Shown here piece by piece: positions 6,860-15,614 of a stretch of DNA of 64,000 nucleotides. Within the stretch, counting starts at the first letter, position 1. Each line of letters begins with the position of its first letter. Source of the DNA: Aureispira sp. CCB-E (GTDB taxonomy: Bacteria; Bacteroidota; Bacteroidia; Chitinophagales; Saprospiraceae). The notes under the pieces are model-generated. The model did no database searches. It was not told the DNA's origin and worked only from the letters and a program-made list of their open reading frames with translations. The DNA is taken from positions 2,418,001-2,482,000 of the forward strand of contig NZ_CP133671.1 of assembly GCF_031326345.1 (NCBI RefSeq), given 5' to 3'. The position numbers were made by a program, and so were the translations under genes.

Positions 6860-9800
6860 TTATTCTCGTTTATTTTTTTCTTTCAATAATTCTAGAATTG
6901 GAGCGTTTTCTATATTATGTGGAATAATTGGGTCGTCATCTTCTGTTATAACAATTCTTTCTGGTTCATCAATTCCAATTTCCCAAGCATTAATAAATTT
7001 CAATTTAGTTTTAAGTATTCCTAATTCAGGGAATGGTTTTATGTTAAAATCTTTATCAATATGTGCAGGAATTAATAGGTATTTATTAAGATGGTTGTAA
7101 CCGTTAATAAGATTATCTAAATTGTTACTGTTAGTAGGTTCCATTCTATGAAATCGAGATGATAAAGAAACAAAACTACCATCTTTGATTTCATTTTTTT
7201 TTATATTCTTACTCACTAAAACTTTATACCAATATGGTTTATCTTTTCTAATACCTTTAATTATTGATATAGAAATAATTTCCTCTTTATCAATTTTCCC
7301 ATATTCTTTTATCCAATTTTTAAATATTTTTTTTCCTGCCTCTTCATCTTCAAAAGTCAGCATAATTCCAAATGGGTTTGGTTGTGGCAATGCCACAACC
7401 AAACCAAAAGCTTTCCATTTAGCTTTGTCCCATAGATAAGTGTCAATTATTGTTTCTGCTCTCATGTTTTTATGAGTTGCAGAATTAAAATCTGGTTTTC
7501 CTTTATCTGTAACATCCTTTTTCAAATCAGATATGGATATTTCGATAGGGTTTGAAGTTCTTTGTAAAGGAAAGTTTTTATTGTTTTCTTTTATCCAGTT
7601 TTTAAGAAAGAATTTAGGTTCTGAAGTTAAAATGTTTATCAAGAATTTTTCATGCTCAATTATTAAAGCTAATCTTTCATGAACTTCGTCATTTTTGTAC
7701 AAGTTTTCAAAAAAAGCTTTATAATCTTTGAACAAATAGTTTCTCCCAATAATTAGAGATATCAATTCGTTCATTAATTTAGATATATCTTCTGGTTTAC
7801 AGATATAATCTTGTTTAATAAATAAATCAAACAAGTTTTTACTCTCATGTCTTATCTCGAAGAACTTATTTAATTTATCATATTTAATATTTAGTATGAT
7901 TTTTTCAGATAATGGAAATGCGTCCTCAAAAGCGGTTGCTAAAAATGATTCCAAATAAGCAAAAATGGTTTCTCCTAAAATTAAAAGATGTATGTCATCT
8001 TTTGAATTGATAATAAATTTTATTCCTAGGATTCTAGTATAAGAGGTTATCTCATTTTTATTTAAAAAATTAGATTCAAAAGCCATTTGATTTACAAATG
8101 GTTGGTTTGCTAATTTATTATAGAACTCTTTGAAGTTTTCTTTTGTATATGAAGGACTTTTAGTTTCATTAACCTCTATTGAATCTTCATGTCCTAATAA
8201 ATATAAAACGGAATCAGCGCTTAGCCAAAGTCCATTTTTTGCCAAAATATCTGATAAATCCGATAATTCTTTGAAATTTTCAAAACTAGTATTTAATAAT
8301 CTTGTAGAAAGACAACCATCTATGAGGTTTTCAATAGGCATCTCGTCATTTTCTGAATTTAATTCTGATTCGAAATAATATTTTATGACATTAAATAATT
8401 CATACCAAGTTAGTAATATAGGGATACGTCCGAGTATAACCTCATTCTTTAAAATTTGTTCAATACTTTTATAGAGTCTTAGATTAATTATACCTGTAGT
8501 AAAGAATTCGTTTATGTAAAGGTTAATAGCAGAAATTATACAATTGTTAGCAGCCCAATACAAGCCTAGATTCGAATATGCTTCGCTTAATAGCATTAAG
8601 CAAAAATAAAATTCGTTTTGTGTTTCTTCTTTCGCTAGTTTTCTTACTGCTTTTCCAAAGAAGATTAAACTTTCTTTATTTAAATTGTTCTTTAATTTAG
8701 TACTTCCTCTGTTCAAATAAATTTTACCAGAAGATAATTCTGAAACTCTGGTAGATTCCAATTCTGCAATTACAAGAATCAAATCATCATAGTCTTCATT
8801 GTCAGGAAGAATTTTATCATAAACATTAATAAGCTCTTTTAGTTGCTCAAAAGGTATATCTAAATGTTTTTCACTTAATCTAAAGTATTCTTTAAGTTTT
8901 ATTAACTCATCAGAAACTGAAACTCCATTTTCTATTTTTCGTCTCAACTGGAAAAATGATAGATGAAATTTAGCAAGGAGAGAAGTAGATATTTTTTCTT
9001 TGTTATTAGCACACTTAGTAATGAATGTTAAAAAATCGTTCTCTTCTTTTTCGATGTCAATAACAAGTATATCTCTTACATATTCAATACGCGATATAGT
9101 TTTAAGAATATTTGAAAGATTCAAATAAAACTCTATGTTGTTTAAATTTGGGTGATTTTGAACTAATTCTTTTACAATTAAAAATTCTTCATAAAAGGAT
9201 TTATAGTCGTCGTACCAATTGATTAATGTCCAAGCAAGTTGATAATGAATTCTTATTTTTTGCTGTACATTACTTAATTTATTTACGAATCTCTTCGCTC
9301 TTTCAAATTTACCTATGACTTCTGTCTTTGGCAATTCTAGCATTCTAGATAAAATGGCACTTTCTAAACAATCCTCTACTAATTGAAAGTCAACTTCGAA
9401 AGTTCTATCTGAGCTATTTATTGTTTTTTCAATTTTAGATAATTTCTCTGTCCTCTTTAGATCGTTTGCTCCTAATTTTTTTTCTTCTCGATGTAAAGAC
9501 GATAGGTTTAAACTGTCGATTACTTCATTTAAAAGATGATTACTATAAACTTTTTCAATTATCCATTCAGCATCAAGAATGATTAGTTCAATTCCGTGTA
9601 TTTCATTAATCAGGTCTTGAGTTTCTTTTTTATCCTTGCTCCTAATTTTTTGATTTGAAAAAAAATATGTTTTTGTGTAACCTCTTTTTGTTTCAACAAT
9701 TTTTTTTACATCTGATTTAACTTTTGGTTTCCAATCTTTTTTAGCACTTATAGCAAATGCCCAATTCTCATTTTTGTTCCATTTGTTTTCACTGATAAAC

Positions 9801-10096
9801 CATCTATCAGAAATATAGTTAGAAACGGGATATGTTTCTGAATCTGTTTTTCCATCTCCTCCGCCTGTTGGACCGACTTGTGGTATTAAATTCGGAGTGA
9901 TTAATTTTTCAGCTAATCTGCGACAAAGGTTTTCAAAACTATCATGTTTTTGGTTCGTAGAAATTTGACTTATTTCGAAAGCCAATTGTTCTTTAGTTAA
10001 TAGAACTTTGGATTCTATTTTGGAATCTGAAAAAAATTCAGGTCTTATATTTCTATAAAATTGAGAAGGAGTTGGGAATTTTTCTTTTTCGTTCAT
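6860..10096 (-). CDS. Large PD-(D/E)xK-like nuclease with helical repeats, putative defence protein
   Basis: A 1078-residue soluble protein. Residues 55-125 carry a restriction-nuclease-like pattern: E-x-LCRRLAEKLI, then QVGPTGGGDGKTDSE, then AFAISAKK. This matches the order seen in Mrr-type and Avs/Cap4-type effector nucleases (acidic residue in GGxDG, then x-x-K). The rest is a long alpha-helical array resembling TPR-type repeats, followed by a more mixed C-terminal part. There is no clear NTPase motif: GPTGGGDGKT lacks the leading Gly of a true P-loop. It lies on the opposite strand to the flanking operons and looks more AT-rich, so it is probably cargo. An anti-phage role is inference. 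Confidence 0.6.
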   Translation of the reverse strand: MNEKEKFPTPSQFYRNIRPEFFSDSKIESKVLLTKEQLAFEISQISTNQKHDSFENLCRRLAEKLITPNLIPQVGPTGGGDGKTDSETYPVSNYISDRWFISENKWNKNENWAFAISAKKDWKPKVKSDVKKIVETKRGYTKTYFFSNQKIRSKDKKETQDLINEIHGIELIILDAEWIIEKVYSNHLLNEVIDSLNLSSLHREEKKLGANDLKRTEKLSKIEKTINSSDRTFEVDFQLVEDCLESAILSRMLELPKTEVIGKFERAKRFVNKLSNVQQKIRIHYQLAWTLINWYDDYKSFYEEFLIVKELVQNHPNLNNIEFYLNLSNILKTISRIEYVRDILVIDIEKEENDFLTFITKCANNKEKISTSLLAKFHLSFFQLRRKIENGVSVSDELIKLKEYFRLSEKHLDIPFEQLKELINVYDKILPDNEDYDDLILVIAELESTRVSELSSGKIYLNRGSTKLKNNLNKESLIFFGKAVRKLAKEETQNEFYFCLMLLSEAYSNLGLYWAANNCIISAINLYINEFFTTGIINLRLYKSIEQILKNEVILGRIPILLTWYELFNVIKYYFESELNSENDEMPIENLIDGCLSTRLLNTSFENFKELSDLSDILAKNGLWLSADSVLYLLGHEDSIEVNETKSPSYTKENFKEFYNKLANQPFVNQMAFESNFLNKNEITSYTRILGIKFIINSKDDIHLLILGETIFAYLESFLATAFEDAFPLSEKIILNIKYDKLNKFFEIRHESKNLFDLFIKQDYICKPEDISKLMNELISLIIGRNYLFKDYKAFFENLYKNDEVHERLALIIEHEKFLINILTSEPKFFLKNWIKENNKNFPLQRTSNPIEISISDLKKDVTDKGKPDFNSATHKNMRAETIIDTYLWDKAKWKAFGLVVALPQPNPFGIMLTFEDEEAGKKIFKNWIKEYGKIDKEEIISISIIKGIRKDKPYWYKVLVSKNIKKNEIKDGSFVSLSSRFHRMEPTNSNNLDNLINGYNHLNKYLLIPAHIDKDFNIKPFPELGILKTKLKFINAWEIGIDEPERIVITEDDDPIIPHNIENAPILELLKEKNKRE

Positions 10097-10147
10097 ATTT
10101 TACACGGCGAGTGAGTTGCACGCCGCACAACTCGTTTGTATATACAA
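10097..10147 (-). promoter_or_regulatory. Upstream region of cargo gene with palindromes
   Basis: A perfect 12-bp palindrome TTGTATATACAA (10136-10147) and an imperfect inverted repeat GAGTTG...CAACTC (about 10112-10132) lie just before the start of the 1078-aa gene. They may be operator or promoter elements. No exact TAnnTTTG box is visible. Confidence 0.35.
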
Positions 10148-10452
10148 TATTAATAATACCTAAATATATATAATTCTCAACAAAACTCCCCCAAACACCC
10201 GTAATTAAAAAAACTCCCCCTTTGCAACCCCCTCAAAACAAACATATACGCCACTATTGGAGTGGCAGTACCAAGGCGGCGTAATTGCCCGAAATACGCC
10301 ACAAAACGCCCTAAAATAGGCATAAAAACTCGCTTTTGTGGTGTTTTTTGCCTCATCTTTGTAACAACATAAAAAGTTTTGATTAAAAAAAATTAACAAC
10401 CAAAAATAAACCCTAAAAACCCTCTACGATGAAAAACTAAACCCTATTTTTT
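10148..10452. other. Intergenic stretch with terminator-like hairpin
   Basis: No convincing gene. CCACAAAA (10299-10306) pairs with TTTTGTGG (10334-10341), followed by a T-rich run, which could insulate the virion-like operon from upstream transcription. The string TACGCCACAAAA within it also occurs near 1792. Confidence 0.4.
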
Positions 10453-10563
10453 ATGCTAATTCCAAACGAAATTGTGTTTGAGATCAAACTAGATTATTTA
10501 TCCATTGCTTTGGTCGGCGTAACCGTCCTTTTGTTGATGGTAATAAAGAAAAAATTCCTATAG
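10453..10563 (+). CDS. 36-residue single-TM protein
   Basis: A short ORF of 36 codons reading MLIPNEIVFEIKLDY, then a TM segment (about 16-32) ending in KKKFL. It ends 1 bp before the next ATG (10565), so the two are tightly coupled. Size and build match the small membrane proteins of lipid-containing phages. First gene of the virion-like operon. Confidence 0.6.
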   Translation: MLIPNEIVFEIKLDYLSIALVGVTVLLLMVIKKKFL

Positions 10564-10564
10564 A

Positions 10565-10900
10565 ATGAAAGCATTACAAAAGCCCTTCAATTGGCTACTC
10601 ACCTTTTTTAACGTTGGTGTTTACAACCTTAGCGACCAAATCGACAGCCTAGTACAAGACCTCTTGTTAAATGGCTTGAAAAATCAAGCGGAGGCAATTA
10701 TCACGCTTTCTCAGAGCATCGCCCACCAACAAGGCATTATCATCCTATTAGATACCTTTAAATGCCTATTCATGCTAATTTCTTTGGTGTTTTTCTTTGT
10801 GACCAACCAAGCAATTATTAAACAGTCTTTTCAATGGTTTCAAAGCAAGTTGAAGCAATTGTACTCTTTTTTAAAACAACAATTAAAAACTAAATCTTAA
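10565..10900 (+). CDS. Small membrane protein
   Basis: A 111-residue protein with an N-terminal amphipathic region and a strong TM segment at about 62-82 (FKCLFMLISLVFFFV), followed by a basic amphipathic helix. Its stop overlaps the start of the 226-aa protein by one base (TAATG), giving translational coupling. No family is recognised. The setting suggests a virion membrane protein or assembly factor. Confidence 0.7.
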   Translation: MKALQKPFNWLLTFFNVGVYNLSDQIDSLVQDLLLNGLKNQAEAIITLSQSIAHQQGIIILLDTFKCLFMLISLVFFFVTNQAIIKQSFQWFQSKLKQLYSFLKQQLKTKS

Positions 10901-11580
10901 TGATGAAGAAAACCGAAGTAATCCGAATTTACACCCCGATCACGGCTGAGTTATGTGTGGCCACTCCAAACGCCATGATTAACGGCAAAAAGTCGTATAT
11001 ACCCATGCCTGCGGATGCTCCATTGGAATGGGAATTAATCAGCGAAGTAGAGGCAGAAGGAGGCATTGTTGATGCCAATTATTCTTTAATTTCTAGCCAA
11101 AAAGGACACAGCGAAGAGGGGCAAATTGAGCTAACGGTATTGATGCCGAATGTGGCAGAAAACCCAGCCAAAACAGACCTTTTGTTGGGAGTAAATGCTG
11201 ATAGCTTGCCTATTTTTGGAGTAGACACCACACCCCACAACAAACTAGAAGTTAGTGGCACGTTTGGAGCCGACACCTTGAACATTATTGCCGATTTGGC
11301 AAAACGTGGCACCGCTCTGCGTATCAATGGGATTCACGTAGATGCAGACGACGACAAGCATTTTACAGGTCGAGTGGTTGAGCGTCAATTTGCACACGAT
11401 GGAACAAGTACTGGAGACAATAACCATGTTTATCCAAAGTCAGATTCTAAAGACCAACAAACAACCATTAGAACCCTAACAGGCGTCAATGCCTATTTAG
11501 ATGGTTTTTCCTTCTTAAAAATGCCTATTTACAAAGGTGTTGCGGTTAATATGACCATTGAGACGACTTACATTAAATAA
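10900..11580 (+). CDS. Candidate major capsid protein (beta-rich, soluble)
   Basis: A 226-residue soluble protein with no TM segment or cysteine-rich motif, and many alternating beta stretches separated by acidic or glycine loops (for example LEWELISEVEA, QIELTVLMP, AVNMTIETTYIK at the end). It is the only sizeable soluble non-enzymatic protein at the head of an operon of small TM proteins. A terminator follows it directly, as is common for very highly expressed capsid genes. The length is near that of the PM2 double-jelly-roll capsid protein. Similarity to any known capsid is not visible by eye, so the call rests on context and composition. Confidence 0.4.
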   Translation: MMKKTEVIRIYTPITAELCVATPNAMINGKKSYIPMPADAPLEWELISEVEAEGGIVDANYSLISSQKGHSEEGQIELTVLMPNVAENPAKTDLLLGVNADSLPIFGVDTTPHNKLEVSGTFGADTLNIIADLAKRGTALRINGIHVDADDDKHFTGRVVERQFAHDGTSTGDNNHVYPKSDSKDQQTTIRTLTGVNAYLDGFSFLKMPIYKGVAVNMTIETTYIK

Positions 11581-11608
11581 GCCCCAAAACTAAACCCTAA
11601 TTATAACT

Positions 11609-11647
11609 AAAGCCAATTGCCAAAGTGTTGGTGATTGGCTTTTTTTA
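11609..11647 (+). terminator. Rho-independent terminator after the 226-aa gene
   Basis: The stem AAGCCAAT/ATTGGCTT has a 16-nt interval that can form an inner hairpin, and is followed by T6. Read-through would give lower expression of the TM-protein genes downstream. Confidence 0.75.
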
Positions 11648-11673
11648 ATCCATAAAATACAAAACCCAATTCT

Positions 11674-11943
11674 ATGGCATTAGCACAAACGGGCGTTGTT
11701 GGCGATATACAAACAGGCGACATAGGGATCGACCTATTAAGCGGCGGGATCGGCAACCACGGACTAAGCGGCAAAGATTTGGCAAATATATTTGGAGCGC
11801 AAGCTCAAGCCGAAGTCATCCAAGACGCTAGAGATCGAGCAGAACGCAAACAACGGACTAAAATTTTTATTATTAGTAGTTCAGTAGTTGCAGCGATCGT
11901 CCTAATCATACTCCTCTATTCTTTTACCTCAAAAACCAAATAA
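11674..11943 (+). CDS. Small protein with C-terminal TM
   Basis: An 89-residue protein with a glycine-rich N-terminal part, a charged helix (residues 45-62) and a C-terminal TM segment (about 64-83, IIISSSVVAAIVLIILL). It is a tail-anchored design. The next gene starts 3 bp after its stop. No family is recognised; virion membrane protein is the contextual guess. Confidence 0.65.
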   Translation: MALAQTGVVGDIQTGDIGIDLLSGGIGNHGLSGKDLANIFGAQAQAEVIQDARDRAERKQRTKIFIISSSVVAAIVLIILLYSFTSKTK

Positions 11944-11946
11944 CTC

Positions 11947-12255
11947 ATGAGTTTAGGCACTTTATCAGAAAAAAGAAATACGGCGACTATCAGCACAACA
12001 GCCACCACGACAAGCAGCCCTCCCAAGGCAGAGAAACCTGCCTTAAAGCTTGTAGAAGAAACGCCCAAGCCCAAAGAACCCACTTTAGTGGCAAATCCTA
12101 CCCCAACACCAACAGCCCCACCAACAACGCCTCCAATACAAGATAAAAAATGTGTGTATTGTGGGCTTGAAAAAGGGATAAGCCTAGCCTTTAAAGGAAG
12201 TGTTGTTTTGGTCTTGTTGGCACTTTGTTTTAACCTTATCAAAACCGCTAAATAA
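11947..12255 (+). CDS. Small tail-anchored protein with GTLSEKR motif
   Basis: A 102-residue protein with an N-terminal motif GTLSEKR (residues 4-10), a Thr/Pro-rich linker, a CVYC pair at about 74-77, and a C-terminal TM segment (about 84-99). The same GTLSEKR string occurs near the N-terminus of the next protein (12255-12599), which suggests that both use it for a common binding partner. The stop and the next start overlap (TAATG). Confidence 0.65.
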   Translation: MSLGTLSEKRNTATISTTATTTSSPPKAEKPALKLVEETPKPKEPTLVANPTPTPTAPPTTPPIQDKKCVYCGLEKGISLAFKGSVVLVLLALCFNLIKTAK

Positions 12256-12599
12256 TGAGTACAGGACTAAATAAAATCAAATTTGAATTTGATAAACCCG
12301 ACTTTCAAGGGCAGTTTGGCGGCAAAACAGGCACCTTGAGTGAAAAGCGAACAGAAGCCGCTCAAAGCACCAAAGGAAACGACACGGCAGAGATCATTGA
12401 AGCAAGTGCAGGCGGTTTGGATAGCATCACCAATTTTGTGTCCTTGTTTACAGGAAAAACGCCAACGACCGAAACGAACTACACGCCACCACCACCACCC
12501 GAAAAAAAAGTGAATCCTTATGTTTGGATCGGTGGAGGTGTAGCGGTGGTTTTATTCATCATCCTTTTAATCTCTTCAAAAAATGGACAAAGCCAATAA
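12255..12599 (+). CDS. Small tail-anchored protein with GTLSEKR motif
   Basis: A 114-residue protein with GTLSEKR at about 26-32, a Thr/Pro-rich linker with a PPPPP run, and a C-terminal TM segment (WIGGGVAVVLFIILLI, about 91-107). It overlaps the next gene by 17 bp. Together with the preceding gene it forms a pair with the same plan: soluble head, shared motif, linker, TM. Confidence 0.65.
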   Translation: MSTGLNKIKFEFDKPDFQGQFGGKTGTLSEKRTEAAQSTKGNDTAEIIEASAGGLDSITNFVSLFTGKTPTTETNYTPPPPPEKKVNPYVWIGGGVAVVLFIILLISSKNGQSQ

Positions 12600-13473
12600 C
12601 CTAAAATTACCCTTGTTGATCCTTGCCATTGTCTTGATTTTAGGTGGTGGTGGTTTTGCTATTTGGATGGTGACCAAAAAAGAAGAAGACAAGGTACCCG
12701 AGCAGCGAAAAGGAGGAGCCGCTCCTCCCGTGCAAGGTCGAACGGATGCCACGAGTTTGTATACAGAAGCAGAGCTGCAACACAGTGGATTAGTCAACAA
12801 GGACAGCCCCGACAAGACGCCCGAATATTCAGCGGTATTGATGACCTCACCCGATGGTTTGCGCTTGATACGGGATCGAATGGAAAAGATACAATTGAAT
12901 AAAAAAGACGCTGATTTTGTCCGAGCCAAGCATAAGGTGGGACGAACTTTAGTAGGGAACAGGGCATTTAGTACGGCCGCCAATAAAGCGATTGATAAAA
13001 TGTTTGGTTTGGTGGATGGTGCCACAGGTGGTCAATACTTGACTTATCCCGTTTACGGAAAGTTTGAACCCGATGCCGCCCCCCTAAGAGCAGATATTGA
13101 AAACTTTTTATCCAAAGATGGTCAAGGCTACAACTTAACAAGTGTAAGGCATGGCGGGAATGCGTGGTGGTTTGGTTCGGTGGGATTAAATCTAATGTAT
13201 GGAAACAAAAGTTCTCACCTGCACAGCGCCGACCAAATATGGTGGTACAAAGCCGATCGAGCGGGCTTAGACTTCTTTAAGTTGGTGAATGGTCATAATG
13301 TGGATGATCGTCGGATGGTAGACGAGAAGCGTAATGGAAAAGGTGTTTTTGCCGCTTGGGGAATGTACAATTTAGTGAAAGAGTGGAAAGCGCAAATGGA
13401 CTTTTTCGACAAAGTGACCCGACTGGAAGCAATAGCAGCCCTAGAACGAGAGGGATTAATAAGACGCCTTTAA
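12583..13473 (+). CDS. Membrane-anchored protein with large C-terminal domain
   Basis: A 296-residue protein with an N-terminal TM segment (residues 6-27) and a large domain rich in W, G and H from about 130 on (NAWWFGSVGLNL, HLHSADQIWWY). No catalytic motif I can assign is visible. It is the largest product of the virion-like operon and could be a membrane-bound spike, entry or peptidoglycan-active protein. The function is unknown. Confidence 0.65.
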   Translation: MDKANNLKLPLLILAIVLILGGGGFAIWMVTKKEEDKVPEQRKGGAAPPVQGRTDATSLYTEAELQHSGLVNKDSPDKTPEYSAVLMTSPDGLRLIRDRMEKIQLNKKDADFVRAKHKVGRTLVGNRAFSTAANKAIDKMFGLVDGATGGQYLTYPVYGKFEPDAAPLRADIENFLSKDGQGYNLTSVRHGGNAWWFGSVGLNLMYGNKSSHLHSADQIWWYKADRAGLDFFKLVNGHNVDDRRMVDEKRNGKGVFAAWGMYNLVKEWKAQMDFFDKVTRLEAIAALEREGLIRRL

Positions 13474-13487
13474 ACCTTTAAAAACAG

Positions 13488-13934
13488 ATGAAAAAAGCAG
13501 ATAAACAAAAGATGCTGTATGGTGTTGGTGCGTTGGTCTTGGTGCTAATGGTGGTCTTTGTTCTTGGAAAGTTGCAAGGTAGAACAGAGAAGGAACAACG
13601 AGAAATAGACGTACAAGTGGACATCAAGGACGAGAACGGGCAAACCGTGACTTATGATCCCAATCCACTTCTAGAACGGTTGCACAAAGGTTTAACCACC
13701 CGTTATTATTTTGATTTTTCAGAGCGTTGTGATCCCATCAAAGAATTGTACTCTTTGGATTCTGTTCGATTTATGGCAGCCGTAAGAGCTTATAAAGTCA
13801 AATACGGCATAGACATTCAAGTTCACATGAAAGCCTGTAATGTGGATTGTAACGTAAATACAGGACTACAAGCATTGAGTTATTTTGATTTGATCTATCA
13901 GCGTATTAACAACCTAAAAGACATCATAAAATAA
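13488..13934 (+). CDS. Single-TM protein with helical C-terminal domain
   Basis: A 148-residue protein with an N-terminal TM segment (about 10-26), a linker, and a helical domain (RCDPIKELYSLDSVRFMAAV, then a YGIDIQ segment) resembling small helical domains of Bacteroidota phage virion or lysis proteins. It contains four Cys in the C-terminal half (R-C-D, AC-x3-C-x3-C). The stop and the next start overlap. The function is unknown. Confidence 0.65.
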   Translation: MKKADKQKMLYGVGALVLVLMVVFVLGKLQGRTEKEQREIDVQVDIKDENGQTVTYDPNPLLERLHKGLTTRYYFDFSERCDPIKELYSLDSVRFMAAVRAYKVKYGIDIQVHMKACNVDCNVNTGLQALSYFDLIYQRINNLKDIIK

Positions 13935-14536
13935 TGAAAAATATATCTATCATACTAGTTGTAATCCTTCTTTTTGGGGTGGGCGGAGCGGTTGCTTTTG
14001 TCGTGCTGAAAAAGAAGAAAGACAAGGAAAAAACAATCCCCTCAGCGTTGAGCGATTCCGTTGAAAGTCCTATCCTTGAAAACAAAGCGATCGGAGCAAC
14101 AACCAATAACAAACCTGTTACAAAGACTCCAGTAACCAATCCAACAACAACAACCAACGAAGCGGTGCAAATGGATATTGTTATTTCGGATATAGACACA
14201 AATAACAGGCGTTTTGAGTACGATATGCACTATCAAGGCGTTCGTTACAAAGGCATTTTTGAAGATGGTGTCACCGCACCAATGATCCAAGTTAAAAAAG
14301 GCTTTGGTTCTTTTATGATTCAACAATTGAAGCGAACCAAAGCAACAAGCCCAAAAACAAAAGGCGATAAAATGGGCAGCTCACTTGCTGTGAAAAACGA
14401 CCTTGTTAGTTTATCTATTTTAGACCTAAAAGGACAGACGTTAAAAGCGGTCAATGTGAACCTAGCAACAGGCGAACAAAAGAGCCTAAATAATAGCCCC
14501 AATCCTAAAAATTTATATCAAACCTTTACAACCTAA
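13934..14536 (+). CDS. Single-TM protein
   Basis: A 200-residue protein with an N-terminal TM segment (residues 5-22, ILVVILLFGVGGAVAFVV), a basic KKKKDK stop-transfer, a Thr/Asn-rich linker, and a beta-rich domain at 75-185. It fits the recurring plan of this operon: a TM anchor followed by a small extra-membrane domain. No family is recognised. Confidence 0.65.
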   Translation: MKNISIILVVILLFGVGGAVAFVVLKKKKDKEKTIPSALSDSVESPILENKAIGATTNNKPVTKTPVTNPTTTTNEAVQMDIVISDIDTNNRRFEYDMHYQGVRYKGIFEDGVTAPMIQVKKGFGSFMIQQLKRTKATSPKTKGDKMGSSLAVKNDLVSLSILDLKGQTLKAVNVNLATGEQKSLNNSPNPKNLYQTFTT

Positions 14537-14542
14537 CAAATC

Positions 14543-14815
14543 ATGTTCAAAAAACACAAATTCAAATTTTTAGCCCTGCTTCTTATCTTGGTCGTCGGTG
14601 GTGGTGTGGCGTACTATTTCAAGAAAAAAGAAGTAGATAAAAAAGCGGCAAAAATGGACGCTAAACAAACCCAAGAGCAAGCGCCAAAAGAACCGCTTGC
14701 GGTTGATCCTGTTTCTGATAAACCAATCAAAAAACCAACTACAAGCGAAAAAGCAACCACAAAGGAATTGGTGGTCTCGAAAGGAGACAAGCAGCTCCTT
14801 GCTAAACCTAAATAA
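14543..14815 (+). CDS. Small single-TM protein with basic tail
   Basis: A 90-residue protein with a TM segment at about 7-26 (ALLLILVVGGGVAYYF) followed by a long K-rich, low-complexity tail. There is no enzymatic motif. The spacing to its neighbours is 5-6 bp, so it is part of the operon. Confidence 0.6.
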   Translation: MFKKHKFKFLALLLILVVGGGVAYYFKKKEVDKKAAKMDAKQTQEQAPKEPLAVDPVSDKPIKKPTTSEKATTKELVVSKGDKQLLAKPK

Positions 14816-14820
14816 AGACC

Positions 14821-15207
14821 ATGAAAAAGACCCTAAAAAAGAACCAACAAGCCCTAATTGGGGGGCTTGTTGTCATTGCCTTGATCGTTGTTTATGTTAA
14901 AAGAGATGTTCTAAAAACTTTCTTCAGTAAGTCGAAGAAATTGCCGTCTACTCCTGCTGCAACAACTGCCAGCACCAACTCCTCAACACTTTCAGAAAAT
15001 GATATTGTCTTAAAGAAAGGAAGTAGTGGCACACAGGTAAGAAAATTGCAGCAACTTTTGAACGACAAGCACCGCCAAAACAAACCGACTTTTACGCCAT
15101 TGTTGGTCGAAGATGGGAAGTTTGGAGCACTAACTGAAACGATGCTAAAAAAATACACCGGCAAAACAAGCATTACCCTTAATCAACTCCTTAAAGCCCT
15201 TTCCTAA
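14821..15207 (+). CDS. Membrane-anchored peptidoglycan-binding protein
   Basis: A 128-residue protein with a TM segment at about 14-27 and a C-terminal peptidoglycan-binding domain (PG_binding_1 type) from about residue 60: LKKGSSGTQVRKLQQLL, then DGKFGALTETMLKKY. This repeat normally targets hydrolases to the cell wall. Here no catalytic domain is attached, so it may hold the particle or membrane close to peptidoglycan while the amidase at 15615 cuts. Confidence 0.8.
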   Translation: MKKTLKKNQQALIGGLVVIALIVVYVKRDVLKTFFSKSKKLPSTPAATTASTNSSTLSENDIVLKKGSSGTQVRKLQQLLNDKHRQNKPTFTPLLVEDGKFGALTETMLKKYTGKTSITLNQLLKALS

Positions 15208-15392
15208 TGCCTTTTTTTATACCCTTAATCATAGGAGCAAGTACAACAGGCTTTTTGTGGTATAATTCAGCGAAAGAGGACAAAAAGGAACCCACCTTTA
15301 ACGAAGAATTATTAAAATTGGCATACCCTGTTTTATTGCTATTGATGGTTCTTTTATTCTTTCGTTGGCTGTATCACAAAGGTACTCCTTAA
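15207..15392 (+). CDS. Small membrane protein
   Basis: A 61-residue protein with a hydrophobic N-terminal segment (2-20) and a second TM segment (38-54, YPVLLLLMVLLFF). Its start overlaps the preceding stop by one base. Holin-like in size and topology, but that is only a possibility. Confidence 0.6.
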   Translation: MPFFIPLIIGASTTGFLWYNSAKEDKKEPTFNEELLKLAYPVLLLLMVLLFFRWLYHKGTP

Positions 15393-15404
15393 AAAACTAA
15401 AACC

Positions 15405-15611
15405 ATGAAAAAAACAGATAGTGCCATGCTAGGCGGTGCGATTGTCACCCTATTAATTTTTACCTATGGACTAAAGACCCAAAGAGGGTGGAAATATTGG
15501 GTGTTCTCCATGTTGTTTATTCCTTATGCAGGCGGTGCCATTGGCTATGCACTAGGACAGGAGGAAACGACCACAGCAACCAAAGAGCGAAACCCACTAG
15601 AAATGATCTAA
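15405..15611 (+). CDS. Small two-TM protein
   Basis: A 68-residue protein with two hydrophobic segments (about 8-24 and 32-50) rich in glycine. No family is recognised. It sits 3 bp before the amidase, the place where a holin would be expected, but the sequence alone does not decide this. Confidence 0.6.
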   Translation: MKKTDSAMLGGAIVTLLIFTYGLKTQRGWKYWVFSMLFIPYAGGAIGYALGQEETTTATKERNPLEMI

Positions 15612-15614
15612 GCC

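Noticed and set aside
9830-9900. A possible Walker A (GPTGGGDGKT) in the 1078-aa protein
   Set aside because: The residue that should be Gly at the start of GxxxxGK is Thr, and no Walker B follows; the GGxDG nuclease reading fits better.
10205-10399. 64-residue frame on the minus strand
   Set aside because: It lies over a terminator-like hairpin, and the sequence is rich in C, F and Y without family pattern; likely noncoding.
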